A stretch of DNA of 64,000 bases from Nyssa sinensis (GCA_008638375.1 CM018048.1:1457001-1521000), one strand, 5' to 3'. Positions 10,483-23,400 are shown, counted from the first letter of the stretch. The notes: generated by a model from the letters alone, not told the origin. Numbers and translations: made by a program.

Positions 10483-12517
10483 ATGAAGCCAAAGCCCAAC
10501 TGCATACCTACAATGGAGTTGTCAACAAGTCCTAGAAGAACTCAAGTAAAGCCCTTCTCTTCCATATTACTCCCCTTTCCTCCTGAAACAGCAGATTAAC
10601 TCTCAAAACCATCATCATTTAGAAGCATTTCTCTTGGATTTATTCTACTTTCCAATGAAAAAGAAGACTTGTTTGGCTTGTTATGTAGATTTACTCGGTT
10701 GTTTTTTACTTTGGTTCTTTAGCTTAGAATATTTGCTCTTCCAATGCATTTCTGTAGTCTTTTTGCCTCCATACAGTACTTGTTCTATCTTTCCAAACAG
10801 AGATATACATGTATGCACACACATCCACTAGTACTCTTCAAATTTTCCATTGGTGGGTGTGTATATTTATGATATCTTTTTTCCAATATTACAGGCACTT
10901 GAGATAATTTCAGTATTTGTTGTTCTGGTTTTATTGAGCACAAGTAACGTTGATGGCCGAAAAGCTCGAATTCTAGACGGCTTTGACTACCCGGCTATCA
11001 GTTGCAGAGCCCACAGTGCATTGCTGACAGATTTTGGAGGAGTTGGAGATGGAAACACATCAAACACGGAGGCCTTTAGGGCGGCAATAAATTATCTGAG
11101 CCAGTTTGAATCAGACGGTGGATCACAGCTCTTTGTACCACCTGGAAGATGGTTGACAGGGAGCTTCAATCTCACCAGTCATTTCACACTCTATCTCCAC
11201 AAGGATGCTGTTCTTCTTGCTTCTCAGGTTTGATCATCTGTGACTTAATTTGAGTTTTCAACTCTCCTTCTGTTACCATTTGTTCATGTATATGTATATC
11301 TATATGTATATATGCTGTAGCAGATCTAGACCATCAACAAAGAGGGGGGAAAAATTAAAAATTGAAATTTCAAGGAGTTTCTTATAAAAAATGAAAAAAA
11401 TTTTGGATGGGGGGGCCAATTCCTAATTTTCAAAAAAAAATCTATAAAAAATGAGTATAAAATATCAAATTTCTAAAATTTTGGGACCATGGCCACCCCA
11501 ACCCGTATGCGCCACTGTAGAATTGGCCAATATGCTTGTCTCATCATATGTACCATTACTACTTCATTTGTATGTTTACAATTGCACACTACATATATTG
11601 TAAACTCTGCCCTTATGCCAGTTTTTCAAGGTATTGTGACTGTCCCTCACAAATTTCGTAACTTTCAGTAATTTTACTTTTCCACAAAATTTAAAAAGTG
11701 TCAAAGTTGTGAAGAATAGTCACGCAACATCGGATGATGAGAAGAACAATAATTTCTCCAGTTTTCCTTGGCTGCAAACCAAGGCTTCTGGCTGGGATCG
11801 GGTCTTCCAATACACACTCTGTTTACCTACAAACACCTAACACCTAGCAACTAAACTTGGACTAGAGGTAGAATCTGAAAAGGATCTAATTGAGTCATTC
11901 ACATGACAAATTGTAGGGCCCATGATGAGAAAATAATATACCCAAAAAAGTATCTTCAGCCTGAAAATTATGAAAATTGAAATGTTATATAACAGCATAT
12001 TGTCAAGACTAGTGGCTGATGGTTGCAGAAGTTCAACAGCAAGTTTGGCATTTGTTTTGAACTTTGAAGCCCACTAAGTTAGGTCAAGAAAGAAGACTTT
12101 CTACTTTAACAAATGTGTATTGCACTAGAAGCAACCACACACACACACACACACACGCGCACATATATATAATATAGAGTAAGCCCATACAGTATATTAC
12201 AACAGAAGGAACCATATAGATTAAGTCAAGACATTCTGCCCATATTAGTATATTACAGAAGCGATCATCTGAGTTGTGACTTGTCCTTCACACATTCATT
12301 TATATATTCAGATCAACTTTTACAATCACTATGCTCAGTATCTGTCCTAATTGGAAAATGGTGAGGATGAAGTCCAAATTCCAAGTCCAGACACTTATTT
12401 TAGTGCATAAAATCTGTTGATTCCACAGATGAAGTGTTCACAAATCTAACAAGCTAGCCTCCAAAGACTGGTGGTTGGTTGGTTGCCTGCTTTGATCCAA
12501 TCTGATTTTACTAATTG

Positions 12518-12571
<54 letters not shown>

Positions 12572-14495
12572 CCTGCAGGTCTTAATCCTGTTTACCTTGA
12601 TGGCCTATTCACATACCTTAATTCATTCCTGAATTCTTGGCTATCTCTAGGTGCCAATGACCATTGAGACATGTTAAGAGGAAATTTTAGTAGAAACTCG
12701 TGCTGGCTATTAGGCTAACAGGAGATGTCATAGGTTTGAAACAGAACAATGATCAAGCACATTGAAAATATGATAACATCCAAACAATAGGACAATGGTT
12801 TGGTTATTACAACTGTCTATGAACCATTTCATGTGAACAGCGAGTTGATTTATAATTAAGTGTGCTTATCATTTCCTGCAAATTGGTTTAGGATGTGAAT
12901 GAATGGCCTGTGATTGAACCCCTGCCATCCTATGGTCGTGGAAGGGATGCAGCCGGTGGAAGGTATATCAGTCTCATTTTTGGAACCAACCTCACTGATG
13001 TTGTAATAACAGGTACCAAGCACAAATATTTGTAGCTCAGCAAATCCATGCTTAAAGAAAGTTTAACTCATTCTAATTTATTATGACCCTTATGTGTATG
13101 TGGGATCTATTTTTGAATCCAGGGGAGAATGGCACCATTGATGGTCAAGGCGCTCCATGGTGGGAAAAATTTCACAAGGGAGAGCTAAATTACACGCGGC
13201 CTTACCTGATTGAAATTATGTATTCTGATAACATCGAAATATCCAATCTTACATTGGTTAATTCTCCATCATGGAATGTTCATCCTGTTTACAGCAGGTT
13301 CACCTTCTTGTCTAGCATTCCATATAGCAGAACTATATGAATAAGTTGAATATATTCACTAATGCATAAGATTTTGGTCTTTCTTCTGAAATGCAGCAAT
13401 GTTATTGTTCAAGGCATTACCATTATTGCACCCGTCACTTCCCCAAATACGGATGGGATCAATCCAGGTAAGTGAACAGAAATTGAAATGTTAAGTACCA
13501 TATGCATCAACAGCTAAAAACAGTGACATGATTCTATGTGATGTTCAGATTCTTGCACAAATACACGAATTGAGGACTGTTATATTGTCTCTGGAGATGA
13601 TTGTGTGGCAGTTAAGAGCGGTTGGGATGAATATGGAATCGCTTTTGGGATGCCGACTAAACAGCTTGTAATCAGGAGACTCACGTGCATTTCTCCATTC
13701 AGTGCAGTGATTGCGCTGGGCAGCGAGATGTCCGGTGGGATCCAGGATGTGAGGGCAGAAGACATAGTAGCCATAAATTCAGAATCAGGAGTTAGGATCA
13801 AAACTGCAGTAGGAAGGGGAGGATATGTGAAGGATATCTATGTGAGAGGGATGACCATGGAAACCATGAAATGGGCTTTTTGGATGACAGGAAATTATGG
13901 CTCCCATGCTGATAATAACTATGATCCAAATGCACTTCCTTCGATTCAGAACATCAATTACCGCGACATTGTTGCCGACAACGTGACAATGGCGGCTAGG
14001 CTGGAGGGAATTTCTGGCGATCCATTCACTGGAATTTGCATATCTAATGTCACCATTAATTTGGCAACCAATTCAAAGAAAGTTCCTTGGACTTGCACTG
14101 ATGTTGCAGGGATTTCGAGTGGTGTAGTTCCTCCACCATGTAACCTGTTGCCAGACCAAGGATCAGAGAACATTGCAGCATGTAATTTTCCAACAGACAG
14201 CCTGCCAATTGACAATGTTAAATTTCAGATGTGTTCTTACAGAAGTAAGTATTTATGAGGCCAAATCACGTGTACTTTACAATACTATTACTGAACTTGT
14301 TTCATTGAGAACAATAATAGCATCTAAATGCATAGGTTGTTAAAAAAAACAGGCTTAATTTCCTGGTTTAACCTAATTATTTAAGCTTCCTGTATAGCCA
14401 GTTCTAAATCTGGATGGGTGACAATGGCATCACGAATGCGCAGGATCGATCTGTTATGCTTATTTTCAGCTCTCTTTTGCCTGGTAGTCCTATAG
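10483..14495 (+). CDS. GH28 polygalacturonase-like protein, seven exons
   Basis: The exons are 10483-10545, 10895-11227, 12892-13012, 13123-13297, 13397-13467, 13549-14244 and 14398-14495, all with GT-AG borders and consistent phase (518 codons plus stop). The first ATG is used; a second in-frame ATG is at 10513. Residues ~22-41 are a hydrophobic signal or anchor segment behind a basic 21-residue leader. GH28 motifs: NTD at 248-250, GDD around 271-272, and RIKT at 337-340. The usual Gly-His-Gly motif is replaced by Phe-Ser-Ala at 305-307. Members of this family cleave pectic homogalacturonan in the cell wall, and a plant subgroup has SPxSAxIALGSEMSGG here, so pectin specificity is inferred. 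The last exon adds a polar stretch and a terminal hydrophobic run (LLCLFSALFCLVVL). If the last intron is retained, the protein ends at a TGA at 14256-14258 instead. Intron 2 (1664 bp) carries a (TA)n. Confidence 0.9.
11322..11518. repeat. Possible degraded MITE in GH28 intron 2
   Basis: On the - strand it begins CAGTGGCGCATACGGG, like the end of many hAT-type MITEs, and contains G-rich and A-rich blocks similar to the 7444-7770 element. The second end and target duplication are not clear. Confidence 0.35.
12522..12570. repeat. (TA)n microsatellite in GH28 intron 2
   Basis: About 24 TA units form one uninterrupted run inside the intron. It is expected to be length-variable. Confidence 0.97.
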
Positions 14496-15265
14496 TAAGC
14501 AATGCCTTTGTCAATTTATTTACAACCATAGCTACAGAAGAACATCTCTTTCCTCATTAACAAGAGGCAAATGTTCTGATGATTTCATCAAGTCGTACAG
14601 CTCTGGCTTTGTTGCAATATGCAAAACTCTGGCTTTGAATCCTCACAAGGAATACACACACACACACACGCAAGATCTATGTAATACAGTAGACAGCTCC
14701 TCAGGTTCACACACTGATTTTTGATTGTGAAGTATAAGAAAGTCGGATCAATTTTTTGTTTTCTTTTACCTGAAATTCATAATTATTGTTTGAAAAGTTC
14801 ATACTTGTTGACAATAATATCTATTGCCAAAAGCCAAAGTCGTTACCTCAGTCATTTCTAAAAGAAAGAGAGAGTCCAAGTCCCCACGGGATTAAGGGAA
14901 TGGACCTTGTCAATTGGATACGTTTTGGAAAAGAAAAAAAAAAGTTGGAATTCTTTAAGAGTCCAAGCAAGGGCTCGCGAAAGCCTAACAAAGCAGGCCG
15001 TCTGGCTCGGCCTATGGGTGCTCAATTCTGGGCCAAAACACACTTCTGCAAGAAGCAACCCAAGGTTGCTTCCTAGGCTTTGCAGATCCGACCGTTTTGG
15101 GCCTATCTTCGTCTCCCCATTATACCCATCAGCAAATTGCAAAATTACAAATACCCAGCATGTTTTATGGATTTTTTTTTTCATTTAGCTTTTTTGCAAA
15201 TCTCCAACATATCCCCAATTCCTTTATAAGACTAACCTTAAAGAATTTCCTAAATTTCAAATACA
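14496..15265. other. Intergenic after the GH28 gene
   Basis: The first part is the probable 3' UTR (poly-A signal-like sites are not decisive). 14870-15130 is of higher GC and looks like a repeat fragment, but I could not assign it. No gene is seen. Confidence 0.5.
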
Positions 15266-15884
15266 TTCAATGTAATACCTTGACCCGAAATATAGCACGT
15301 AAATCGAGATAAATCGGGTCAAGCAGTATACTATCAGTTGTATCCCGAGTTGTTAAAGCTCTATATCAGGATATCACATGTACTGAACGATTTTGGAGTG
15401 TGAATAGTATCAAGTATACAGTCAGTGTCGATCGACGCTCGAGCAACCCAGAAACAAGCATCGTAATGCGTGCATGTACTCTGATGCATGCATGCATACA
15501 TACGTATATATGTATAGGCCACGAAAAATAAATGTATGTATACGTATTTAAAAACTAGTATATACATGTATATATATATGTATATATATGTATAATTAAT
15601 GCATTTATAGATGTGTATATGTATAGTATGCTGTATTATATATATATATACATGTATTAAAATATAAATAAAAGAAAAGAAAGAAAAAGAAAGAAAGAAA
15701 AGAAGGGAAGCAACATGCAAATGCATGGAAGTGTAATGTGTGTTGAGTGTGTCGGCAGTGTGTGTGTTATGAGTGTGTGTTAGTGTGTGATAATATAATA
15801 TACATATATAACACAAAGATCACATAAACATTTAATGCAAAACCTGAAGAAGAAAGAAAAATAGTAGGGAAGTTAATAATAGGG

Positions 15885-15887
<3 letters not shown>

Positions 15888-15931
<44 letters not shown>
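15888..15931. repeat. (GA)n microsatellite
   Basis: About 22 GA units lie within the 3.3-kb solo LTR. A (TG)n tract follows at about 15974-15992. Confidence 0.97.
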
Positions 15932-15936
<5 letters not shown>

Positions 15937-16920
15937 AAGAGAGAGATTCAAGGCGGTTGTATTTAGCTATATATGTGTGTGTGTGTGTGTGTAATGTTAG
16001 AGAGAAAAACAGAAAGAAAAAATCATTGTGTAGAAGCTGTGTGTGTTGGGAAGAACCAGAAGTTGGAACAAAAAAGGAGGAGGAAGGAACTTCACCAAGA
16101 AATCAAAAAAATAGGTAAGTGACATGGTTTCTGTTTTAGAGTTTTTAAAGCATAAACCTAGATTTTATTAGTAGGGTTTGAACCAACATGAATTATAGAG
16201 TGTTTTGGAAAAGAAATCAACAAAAATGATGTCATGAAGAGGCAAAAATGAGTAGTTACAGTTTTGAATGATAATTCAGGTTTGGATAATTTTATGCTCT
16301 AAACTTAGTTCAAACTATAGGGAATTAATCCCCTTTAGTGCAGGAAATCATTTGTAAAAGAAAAAACCTAAAACAATGAAGAAACATGGAAAAATGGGGC
16401 TCACTAGAAAACCGATCCCCACTGAAAATCCTCTATTCGAGGGTTTCTGTTAGTCTAAATAGAATAATGGAAGTGGAAATGAAATCCTTATAAAAAATAG
16501 AAGAAAACTACATTTTAAAAGAAGTAAAATCTGGTCCGAACAGGGTCGCCGGCGCCGGAGAAAACTCCAGAGACCCACCGGAACCCTACCGGATTATTGA
16601 AGGGGATGATATATAGTGAGGTCTTATGCAGCGTCATTTGGTGCCTAAATGGGGCAATACAGCGTCATTTAAGTTACGACTGTTTTAAAATTAAACTTAG
16701 AATTAGGTTGTTTGGTTACAGTGTTTAGAAATCAGGTTAGGGTATATTGAATGGGTTGGGATAGCCTATACTAGAATTGGTTCCAGCCACTGTTTAGCTT
16801 CAACAATTAAGGAAAAAAAAAATGCGTGGGGGTGCTGCCCCCACGAATTGAACCCCTGACCACATATAAGGAAGCCAAGCCCAAACCATGTTGACAGGAA
16901 AGCCTGTGCTTATTTTTGTG

Positions 16921-16953
<33 letters not shown>
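16921..16953. repeat. (TA)n microsatellite
   Basis: An uninterrupted TA run inside the 3.3-kb solo LTR, followed by AT-rich sequence. Confidence 0.9.
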
Positions 16954-16958
<5 letters not shown>

Positions 16959-17635
16959 AAATTATATTAAATTAAATTAATTAATTTAATAATAGTTAAA
17001 TAATACGAAATCTAAATTAAACAAGTAATTAGCGTATTTTGACTATCTCGAACATTTTGTGACCAATGGAGGGGTCCGTTTTGTGAGACGGGGTCCCAAA
17101 AAATAAAAGACACAAAAAAATACAAAAAAACTATTTTGCCCTTTTCAGTATAGATGTCCGAATTGAGTTTCGCAAAAGCCTAAACCGACTTTCTTCGACA
17201 TTTCAGATTCAATAGCAAAGTCTATTTTAGTAAAAAAGAAACTTATAGCATAGAGGCATAAAATTTGATGAATAACATAATTCATGTAGCGATAGACTGA
17301 GACGTATTTTATGAATCTTAGGAACACCGAAGGGCAAGGAGAAGACAGTCTAGATCCTTCTAATTTAGAGACAGTAAAAGGGAAGTAAAATTCGATCTCT
17401 GTACATGGCAAGAACCTAGTTGTATTATGCATGTGTTGCTTGATTTGGTGTTTATGCCTTCAGATGTTATTGAAATACGTTGATGTTTGTTCTAGTTCGT
17501 TAGTATTGCTATATTTGAACATGTGATCACTATACAGTTTGGTTTATGATGCCTAAATATTGCACAATCATATTTTATACTCTTGAGTGTGAATCATGAA
17601 CATTTCATACAATTTCTATTAAAATGAAGAGTAGA

Positions 17636-17925
17636 TCAGAGTCGACATGAGCAAGGCAGGTCGATGGATCTTATTGCAAAAGGGTAGGCCAGGATCTACT
17701 ATTATTAGGGCAGGGTCGACATGAGCAAGTCAGATGGTGGATCTATTTGCAAAAGGGTAGGCTGGGTCCTAATGTTGGTAAGGCAGGGTGTACATGAGCA
17801 AGTCAGATGGTGGATCTATTTGCAAAAGGGTAGGCTGGGTCCTAATGTTGGTAAGGCAGGGTGTACATGAGCAAGTCAGATGGTGGATTTGTTTGCAAAA
17901 GGGTATGTCGGGTCCTACAAATATA
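17636..17925. repeat. 73/74-bp tandem repeat inside the solo LTR, 4 copies
   Basis: CATGAGCAAG recurs at 17646, 17720, 17793 and 17866. Each unit includes GGCAGGGT, GGTGGATCTATTTGCAAAAG and a GGGTCCTA-like end. The middle copies are nearly identical, which suggests recent unequal exchange. Confidence 0.92.
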
Positions 17926-18583
17926 TATTTACTATGATTATTATCACATCCATTATTGCACTCATTTGGATAATCATTGTTATTGTTAACATGAGATATG
18001 CCTTAGACCCGAGGGGTCGGTTGAGTTGCTTGACATGATGTGATTTACTGTTATTGATATCATATCTTATTGATTGGTTATCGTGTTGCTATAAATTATG
18101 TATCTTGTTAGGTGAACCTCTTTATGTTGACTTGTTTTTGGCAAAGTAAAGGAATACTTACTGAGTTTTCATAACTTATACAAATACTACTTATTTGACT
18201 ATTTCAGGTAGGATGCCACAATTTGAAAGTAGGGATCAGGATCTCGAACAGGCGTAAGGTTGCTGCAGCTATATGTACTGCAGGGATTTTTGGTAGCAAA
18301 GTATAGTACTTGTTCTATATTATCCCATCACCCCACGTCCTGAAAGTAGTTACATTTGAAAATTTTTGGGTCTGTAAAACTATATGAACTTTAGTATTAT
18401 AAATGAATGAAAAATTTTTTTATCAAGTCTTTCGCTGTTATTTAGATTTCTGATTGCATGTTAAATAACTCACATATAAATGTTAAGTTAAAGTAAAAAG
18501 GAAAAATTCGGTTCAATAATTGGGTCAGATCGGTGTCGCAATGCCAGATTCGCACAAGATGGGTTCCGGGTCGTGACATTCAA

Positions 18584-19198
18584 GACCATTTATTTAAATA
18601 ACATAACATACAATTATTTAATTTAGTTTTATATATGCATTTATTTTATTGGAAGTCTTTCTATTTCATTTAAAAGGGATATGGTCTATTTGTAAGAAAA
18701 ATAGACCTAAAATGGAGAGGTCCCGGATCTTGTATTATTTATTTATTGTATATGTTTATATTTCACATATATATATATAGTATTTTAATTACATATTTAT
18801 TTAATTTAGTTGTTATATATTATATAATTTAAATTCTTTTATATAACATGGGACTAAACACATCAAACTCATCTAATACAGTTAAAAGGTAAAAATAACA
18901 TTTTAAGTTTCATAGAATCATAATCAGTTCAAACAATACTTATAAAACTCTCAATAATTAATTATAACATTATAATCACTTCTAAAATACATCCATTTAA
19001 ACATTAAACTAATTCTTTCAAAATTATTTCTACCCAACTCATTTTTTAAAAATTATTTTTTCAAAATTTGAAACAATTCAAAACGGACATATTTCCTTTG
19101 ATCATCTCTCTAACTTTTATAGGCTTAATTAATTTTTTAACAATTTTCAATTTAACCAACGTTCATCACTTATTAAATTTTAATTTTTTATTACCAAT
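18584..19198. other. AT-rich spacer between two solo LTRs
   Basis: About 600 bp, strongly AT-rich; no gene or clear repeat is seen. Confidence 0.6.
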
Positions 19199-19203
19199 GT
19201 TTT

Positions 19204-19830
19204 TGATGCTGCACTTTTTGACTCGCAATAAGTATGGGCTCTGTGACCTGTAGAACACTCAGAAAGATGATCAGAGGACCACCGGATTGGCTCCGGCGGT
19301 AGTCGCTCCGATGCTTAAGTAAGTAAATGAAATTGAAAGACTGTATTGAAAGCCAAAGAATAAGCATGAAAAAAAAGCGTACCTTTAGGGTTTAATTTAT
19401 AAACTGTGACCTTCCTAAGTTGATTAGGATTCGGAGCCATGAATGTAGGGATTTGATCATCGGAGATTACAGTTACCTTGTGAAGTATTACATAGAGATA
19501 ATCATAGATGGTAGTTTCCTTGTTTAAGACTGTTTCCGTGTTGAGGACTGTCTCCGTGTTGAAGATTGCTTCCTTATTCACTGCTCGGCAACCGCTAAGG
19601 CGGTGACGAAGTCTGGAATGTTGGTCTGAATCCTGTAATTAATTCTAAGATCCTTATCCGGATATATGTGCTCTGGAGACATATGCTCGGCCACTTCCGA
19701 CCTTTTATTCTACTCTGAATGTTCGAGTACTTAGCCATTGGCTGAGCGTGAACCGAGTTAGCCGAGCGTGAGTTGGATTCGTAGTCATACGTGTCAAGTG
19801 CTGATTGGCCTGCTCTTTTATGGTATATCA
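19204..19830 (-). mobile_element. Solo LTR of Tat-type family with 5-bp TSD
   Basis: It begins TGATGCTGCACTTTTTGA, the same as the LTRs at 35084 and 46612, and ends TTTTATGGTATATCA. The perfect target duplication GTTTT is at 19199-19203 and 19831-19835. No internal domain is present, so this is a solo LTR left by recombination of a full element. Orientation is by comparison with the full element. Confidence 0.92.
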
Positions 19831-20099
19831 GTTTTCTATATAACTCACCACTAAATATAGTCTCATATCTTAAATAAATCCCAACAAGTGTTTATATGTA
19901 ATATATATATATATATATATTTTAAATTTACAAAAGTTGTGTAATTTAATATTTTAATACGTTAATTCTCCTTCAAATATGACATCAACCGGGAATGTGG
20001 GTAAAGGGTAATCCAGTAATTAAACATTTTCACAACTACAATAATGAAAAAATAGATCTAGTATGGTAACAACACTTTCAGCGGAAACATGCAATAGAC

Positions 20100-20290
20100 A
20101 AAAGAACCTTCTCGGTTTAAAAAGCCAATTGAATTTCAAGGGCAAAACTGGAAAATTAATAGAATCAAGAGAAATGCAGAAGGGTCTAGAAGCGCGAATT
20201 CGATTCCTCTCCTTTCGATGACTCCACCGTCTTCGCGTACTCACCGGCCTAGCGAAGCTACCAGAACCTTTTCTCTCTTCAATATAAGGA
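20100..20290 (+). promoter_or_regulatory. HSP90 promoter: gapped heat shock modules and TATA box
   Basis: A two-unit GAAccTTC site is at 20104-20111. GAA modules 10 bp apart at 20254 and 20264 with an imperfect TTT at 20269 form a gapped heat shock element. TATAAGG lies at 20283-20289, 171 bp before the ATG. None of these is a perfect three-unit site, so heat induction is plausible but not certain. Confidence 0.45.
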
Positions 20291-20453
20291 CACGCTCACT
20301 GTCATCTTTCGTCGCCTAGAATCAAGCAAAGCAATCGCACAACTCGTCAACTATAATTCTCCTGATCGTTGCTGCTTTCTTTCTCTCTGTTGCTTTTCTC
20401 ATCTCAATTCTTCTGTTTTTGATCGTTTAATTCTAAGAAATTCGTAGGAATCA

Positions 20454-23400
20454 ATGGCGGACGTACATATGGGAGAGAGAGAGACCTTCTCCTTCCAGGC
20501 TGAGATCAACCAACTTCTCAGCCTCATCATCAACACTTTCTACAGCAACAAAGAGATCTTTCTTCGTGAACTCATCAGCAATTGTTCTGATGTATGTATA
20601 CACATGAAAATATATGGTTTTTTTTTTTGTGTGCTATTCGATCAGTTTCTCTTTTGAATTCTTCGGAATGGGGGGCTGAATTTATTGAATTTGTGGATGC
20701 AGGCGTTGGATAAGATTCGTTTCGAGAGCCTAACGGACAAGAGCAAGCTCGATTCTCAGCCCGAGCTTTTCATTAGGCTTGTCCCTGACAAGGTCAACAA
20801 AACCCTCTCCATCATCGACAGCGGCATTGGAATGACTAAAGCAGGTACACAACAATTTCAACCCATATAAACACACGCAAGTTGTTTAGATACGTAACTG
20901 TCCTGAGTTCTTCATTGTGATTGAATTGGTTTGTTTTGTAATTAGATTTGGTGAATAATCTGGGGACAATTGCGAGGTCTGGAACGAAGGAGTTCATGGA
21001 GGCGTTGCAGGCTGGAGCTGACGTCAGCATGATTGGCCAGTTCGGTGTTGGGTTTTACTCTGCTTACTTGGTGGCTGAAAGGGTGGTTGTTACATCCAAG
21101 CACAATGACGATGAACAGTATATCTGGGAATCACAGGCTGGTGGGTCTTTCACTATTACGAGGGATGTGAATGGAGAGCCACTGGGCAGAGGAACCAAGA
21201 TCACACTCTTCCTCAAGGAAGACCAGGTAAAAATTCAATTTGTGTTTTATTGTTGTGTACTTCCTATATGTGCATGAACGCAGGTATACACGTACGGCAA
21301 AGATTTTTAATTTTTTTGTACGTAAATGATCCAATTAATTTATATAATATTCTTGTAAACGCTGTGAAATTGAGCTTTCGTCATGTGTTCAAATGTAGAT
21401 ATTCAGATTTGAAACCCGGAACTTTAGATAAAATAATATTGGCCTCAGTGTTCGACAGGTTGGCCCAATCTGGAAAATGTTGGATAATTAATTCAATTGG
21501 AATAACATATTTTAATTTGGCTTGGTTGTAGATTTGTAAATTGGAGATAGATTTTTGGTTAAAATTTTATTTGATGGAAATTAGTTTTAATGTTCTGTAA
21601 GTGGTGATTTTCTTTGAAGATGTTATCCGGCTTAGTTGTTAGGAGATATAAACTCCTTAAATTTGACAGAATGATTGGAAATAACATTAAAGTTTTGAAA
21701 TTAAAAAGAATTGATTTTAAAGAATTTTTTGTTGATTGGATCGAACTGATTGTAGATTCATGACTTATGAATAGGGGTGTCAATCGTGTCGTGTCGTGTT
21801 CGTGTCATGTCAAGGTAAGAGTATTATACTATATGGGTCGACCCGAACACGATACGATTAATTAATCGTGTCAACTTGCTTAATCCTAACATGACCTGTA
21901 TAATACACGGGTGACACGACATGATTCGTATAACCTGTTTATTAAATAGGTCATGTTAAAACACGAATAACACGACACGACTCGTATAACCCGTTTATTA
22001 AATAGGTTATGTTAAAACATGAATAACACGATTCATTTAAATTGTATAACCTATTTTCATAATAAAATTATTAGATAAAATTTAATTCATTTATTTTTAA
22101 CACATTATAGTAATAATAATCATTTTTAACTGAGAGTAAGTTTTAAAATTTAAAATTCATTAGGATTTTTGTTTGGATGTAATTTAAAAAACTAACCTTA
22201 CTTATATGGGTAATAAATGGGTTAGACGGGTTAGGCGGGTTTGTATTAAACGGGTTTGACATGATAATTAAATGGGTTATTTCGTGTTAAACAGGTCAAC
22301 CTGATTACAACTCCGAACACGACACGTTTATTAATCGTGTTAAACGGGTTGACTCGTTTATGACCCAAACCCATATAAGCTCAACTCAAATCCGCTAATT
22401 ACGTGTCGGGTTCGAGTCGTGTTATCGTGTCGTGGCAAAAATTGACACCCTTACTTATGAACTGTGGTACATCTTTGTGTGTACTTTGTAATCATTGGAT
22501 CTGAAACGGCTATGTTGTTGCATTTTGGTTTTGTTTGTGCAGTTGGAGTACTTGGAAGAGAGGAAACTGAAGGACCTCGTGAAGAAGCACTCGGAATTTA
22601 TTAGCTACCCCATTTATCTCTGGACGGAGAAGACAACTGAGAAAGAGATTAGTGATGATGAGGATGAGGAACCAAAGAAGGAAGAGGAGGGTGATGTTGA
22701 GGAAGTGGATGAGGAGAAAGACAAAGACACCAAAAAGAAGAAGAAAATTAAGGAGGTGTCCCATGAGTGGCAGCTCATTAACAAGCAGAAACCCATTTGG
22801 CTGCGAAAGCCTGAGGAGATTACCAAAGAGGAGTATGCTTCCTTCTACAAGAGCTTGACCAATGATTGGGAGGATCACCTTGCTGTGAAACACTTTTCTG
22901 TTGAAGGGCAGCTCGAATTCAAAGCCATACTCTTTGTACCCAAGAGAGCACCCTTTGATCTCTTCGACTCAAGGAAGAAGATGAACAACATTAAGCTCTA
23001 TGTCCGGAGAGTGTTTATCATGGACAATTGTGAAGAGCTTATTCCGGAGTACCTGGGGTTTGTGAAAGGAGTGGTGGATTCTGATGATCTTCCGCTCAAC
23101 ATTTCTCGTGAAATGCTTCAACAGAACAAGATTTTGAAAGTGATAAGGAAAAATCTTGTGAAGAAGTGCATTGAAATGTTTAATGAAATTGCTGAGAACA
23201 AAGAGGACTACAACAAATTTTATGAGGCGTTCTCTAAGAATATTAAGTTGGGTATTCATGAGGACAGCCAGAACAGGTCCAAACTTGCTGATCTCCTTCG
23301 TTATTACTCAACAAAAAGTGGTGATGAGTTAACCAGCTTGAAGGACTATGTTACAAGAATGAAGGAGGGACAGAAAGACATCTACTACATAACTGGTGAG

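Larger units (their letters stand above)
15271..18578 (-). mobile_element. 3.3-kb solo LTR of an unidentified LTR retrotransposon
   Basis: The ends are TGTAATACCTTGACCCG and GGGTTCCGGGTCGTGACA, flanked by perfect 5-bp duplications TTCAA (15266-15270 and 18579-18583). On the - strand it begins TGTCACGACCCGG, an LTR start often seen in plant Ty3/gypsy elements, so the strand is inferred. No pol, primer site or second LTR copy is seen inside, so a solo LTR is the simplest reading. Such length fits long-LTR gypsy clades such as Tekay/Del; that assignment is tentative. It could also be a non-coding LTR-type element. Confidence 0.75.

Noticed and set aside
15361..15816. 151-residue - strand ORF
   Set aside because: It is made of TA/TG/CA-rich low-complexity DNA in the solo LTR; Tyr/Ile/His repeats only.
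17636..17925. Regularly spaced repeat resembling a CRISPR array
   Set aside because: The repeat is a head-to-tail tandem without unique spacers, in a plant LTR.
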